From contig JAAURV010000042.1 in NCBI GenBank assembly GCA_012032065.1, forward strand, positions 1 to 14,665: DNA of 14,665 nucleotides, in the 5' to 3' direction. Origin of the DNA: Hyphomicrobiales bacterium. GTDB lineage: Bacteria > Pseudomonadota > Alphaproteobacteria > Rhizobiales > Aestuariivirgaceae. A program made the position numbers and the translations under genes. The first letter of the stretch is position 1, and every line of letters starts with the position of its first letter. Shown here piece by piece: positions 14,314-14,665 of the stretch. The notes below the pieces were generated by a model, which did no database searches, was not told the origin of the DNA, and was given only the letters and a program-made list of their open reading frames with translations.

Positions 14314-14665
14314 GATTCGCCTCGCATCCATTGCCGCGCCGGCGCCGCAAGCGCGGTTCGCAATTTTTCGGCGCCGCGCCTGATCAGCGTGGCCACCGTG
14401 CCCGGCGGCAGTTCGAGAATGTCGGAGATCTCGTCGTAATCCTTGTCCTCCAGGAAGCGCAGCACAAGCACATCGCGATAGCGCGGCGAAAGCTCGCCGA
14501 GCGCCGCGCGGACAAGCTTCACCGCCTCGAAGGCGGCGAACCGCTCGTCCCAATCGATGCCGTCGGAAAGATGCGCCAGGATGAGCGCGCCATCTTCGCC
14601 ATCGATCGCGCGGCGGCCGGGACCCGGCGCGGCGCAGGTGATCCACCGCCTCGTTGTGCGCGATG
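14310..14665 (-). CDS. ECF-type RNA polymerase sigma factor (5'-partial, one frame slip)
   Basis: Runs off the right edge, so the start and most of region 2 are missing. Reading inward, IAHNEAVDHLRRAG is the end of sigma region 2. A linker follows, then region 4: LSPRYRDVLVLRFLEDKDY and DEISDILELPPGTVATLIRRG, a clear helix-turn-helix for -35 recognition, ending RQWMRGES before the TGA at 14310-14312. Between the two parts the frame slips by one extra base near 14622, within a GGGTCCCGG run. After correction the linker reads AIDGEDGALILAHLSDGIDWDERF, a plausible sigma linker. The stop overlaps the next gene's ATG by ATGA. The group and stimulus cannot be told. Confidence 0.8.
   Translation of the reverse strand, partial: SRTTRRWITCAAPGPGRRAIDGEDGALILAHLSDGIDWDERFAAFEAVKLVRAALGELSPRYRDVLVLRFLEDKDYDEISDILELPPGTVATLIRRGAEKLRTALAAPARQWMRGES

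Overview
The window is a G+C-rich piece of an alphaproteobacterial chromosome. The best evidence is the gene order trpS, nfu, tsaB/rimI, plsC, miaB, phoH, ybeY, corC, a housekeeping block known from Hyphomicrobiales and related orders. The order or family cannot be fixed from the sequence alone. No mobile element, tRNA, rRNA or CRISPR array is visible.

Region 1 (1-8921, all + strand) is conserved core. It holds the lipid II flippase MurJ (5' end cut, with an apparent one-base slip at the edge), tryptophanyl-tRNA synthetase and the Fe-S carrier Nfu. A tight run follows: a fused TsaB-RimI protein, PlsC, MiaB, PhoH, YbeY and CorC. Four of its members are joined to their neighbours by ATGA overlaps or gaps of 40 nt or less, so it reads as one operon for tRNA modification (TsaB, MiaB), ribosome maturation and RNA quality control (YbeY, PhoH) and envelope lipid (PlsC). 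The fur gene often found before plsC/miaB and the lnt gene often found after corC are both absent here.

Region 2 (8922-9089) is a gene-free spacer made almost entirely of small GC-rich hairpins, framed by ~28-nt inverted arms. It separates the + strand operon from convergent genes and marks the synteny break.

Region 3 (9090-12929) looks like a surface-glycan locus. A flavin-dependent oxidoreductase of the UDP-galactopyranose mutase/protoporphyrinogen oxidase type and a GtrA-like four-helix membrane protein are co-directional on the - strand. Divergent from them is a large polytopic membrane protein with features reminiscent of GT-C/STT3 oligosaccharyltransferases. That gene is interrupted by three single-base frame slips. 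The shared upstream region carries a 10-bp direct repeat that could be an operator.

Region 4 (12951-14665) has a small exported TPR protein on +. Convergent to it, on -, is a truncated ECF sigma factor translationally coupled to a three-helix membrane protein that may be its regulator. Both - strand genes carry a one-base frame slip. Six apparent single-base slips occur in all (one at the left edge, five between 11.8 and 14.6 kb), against none in the intervening 11.8 kb. Uncorrected long-read errors explain this at least as well as pseudogene decay.
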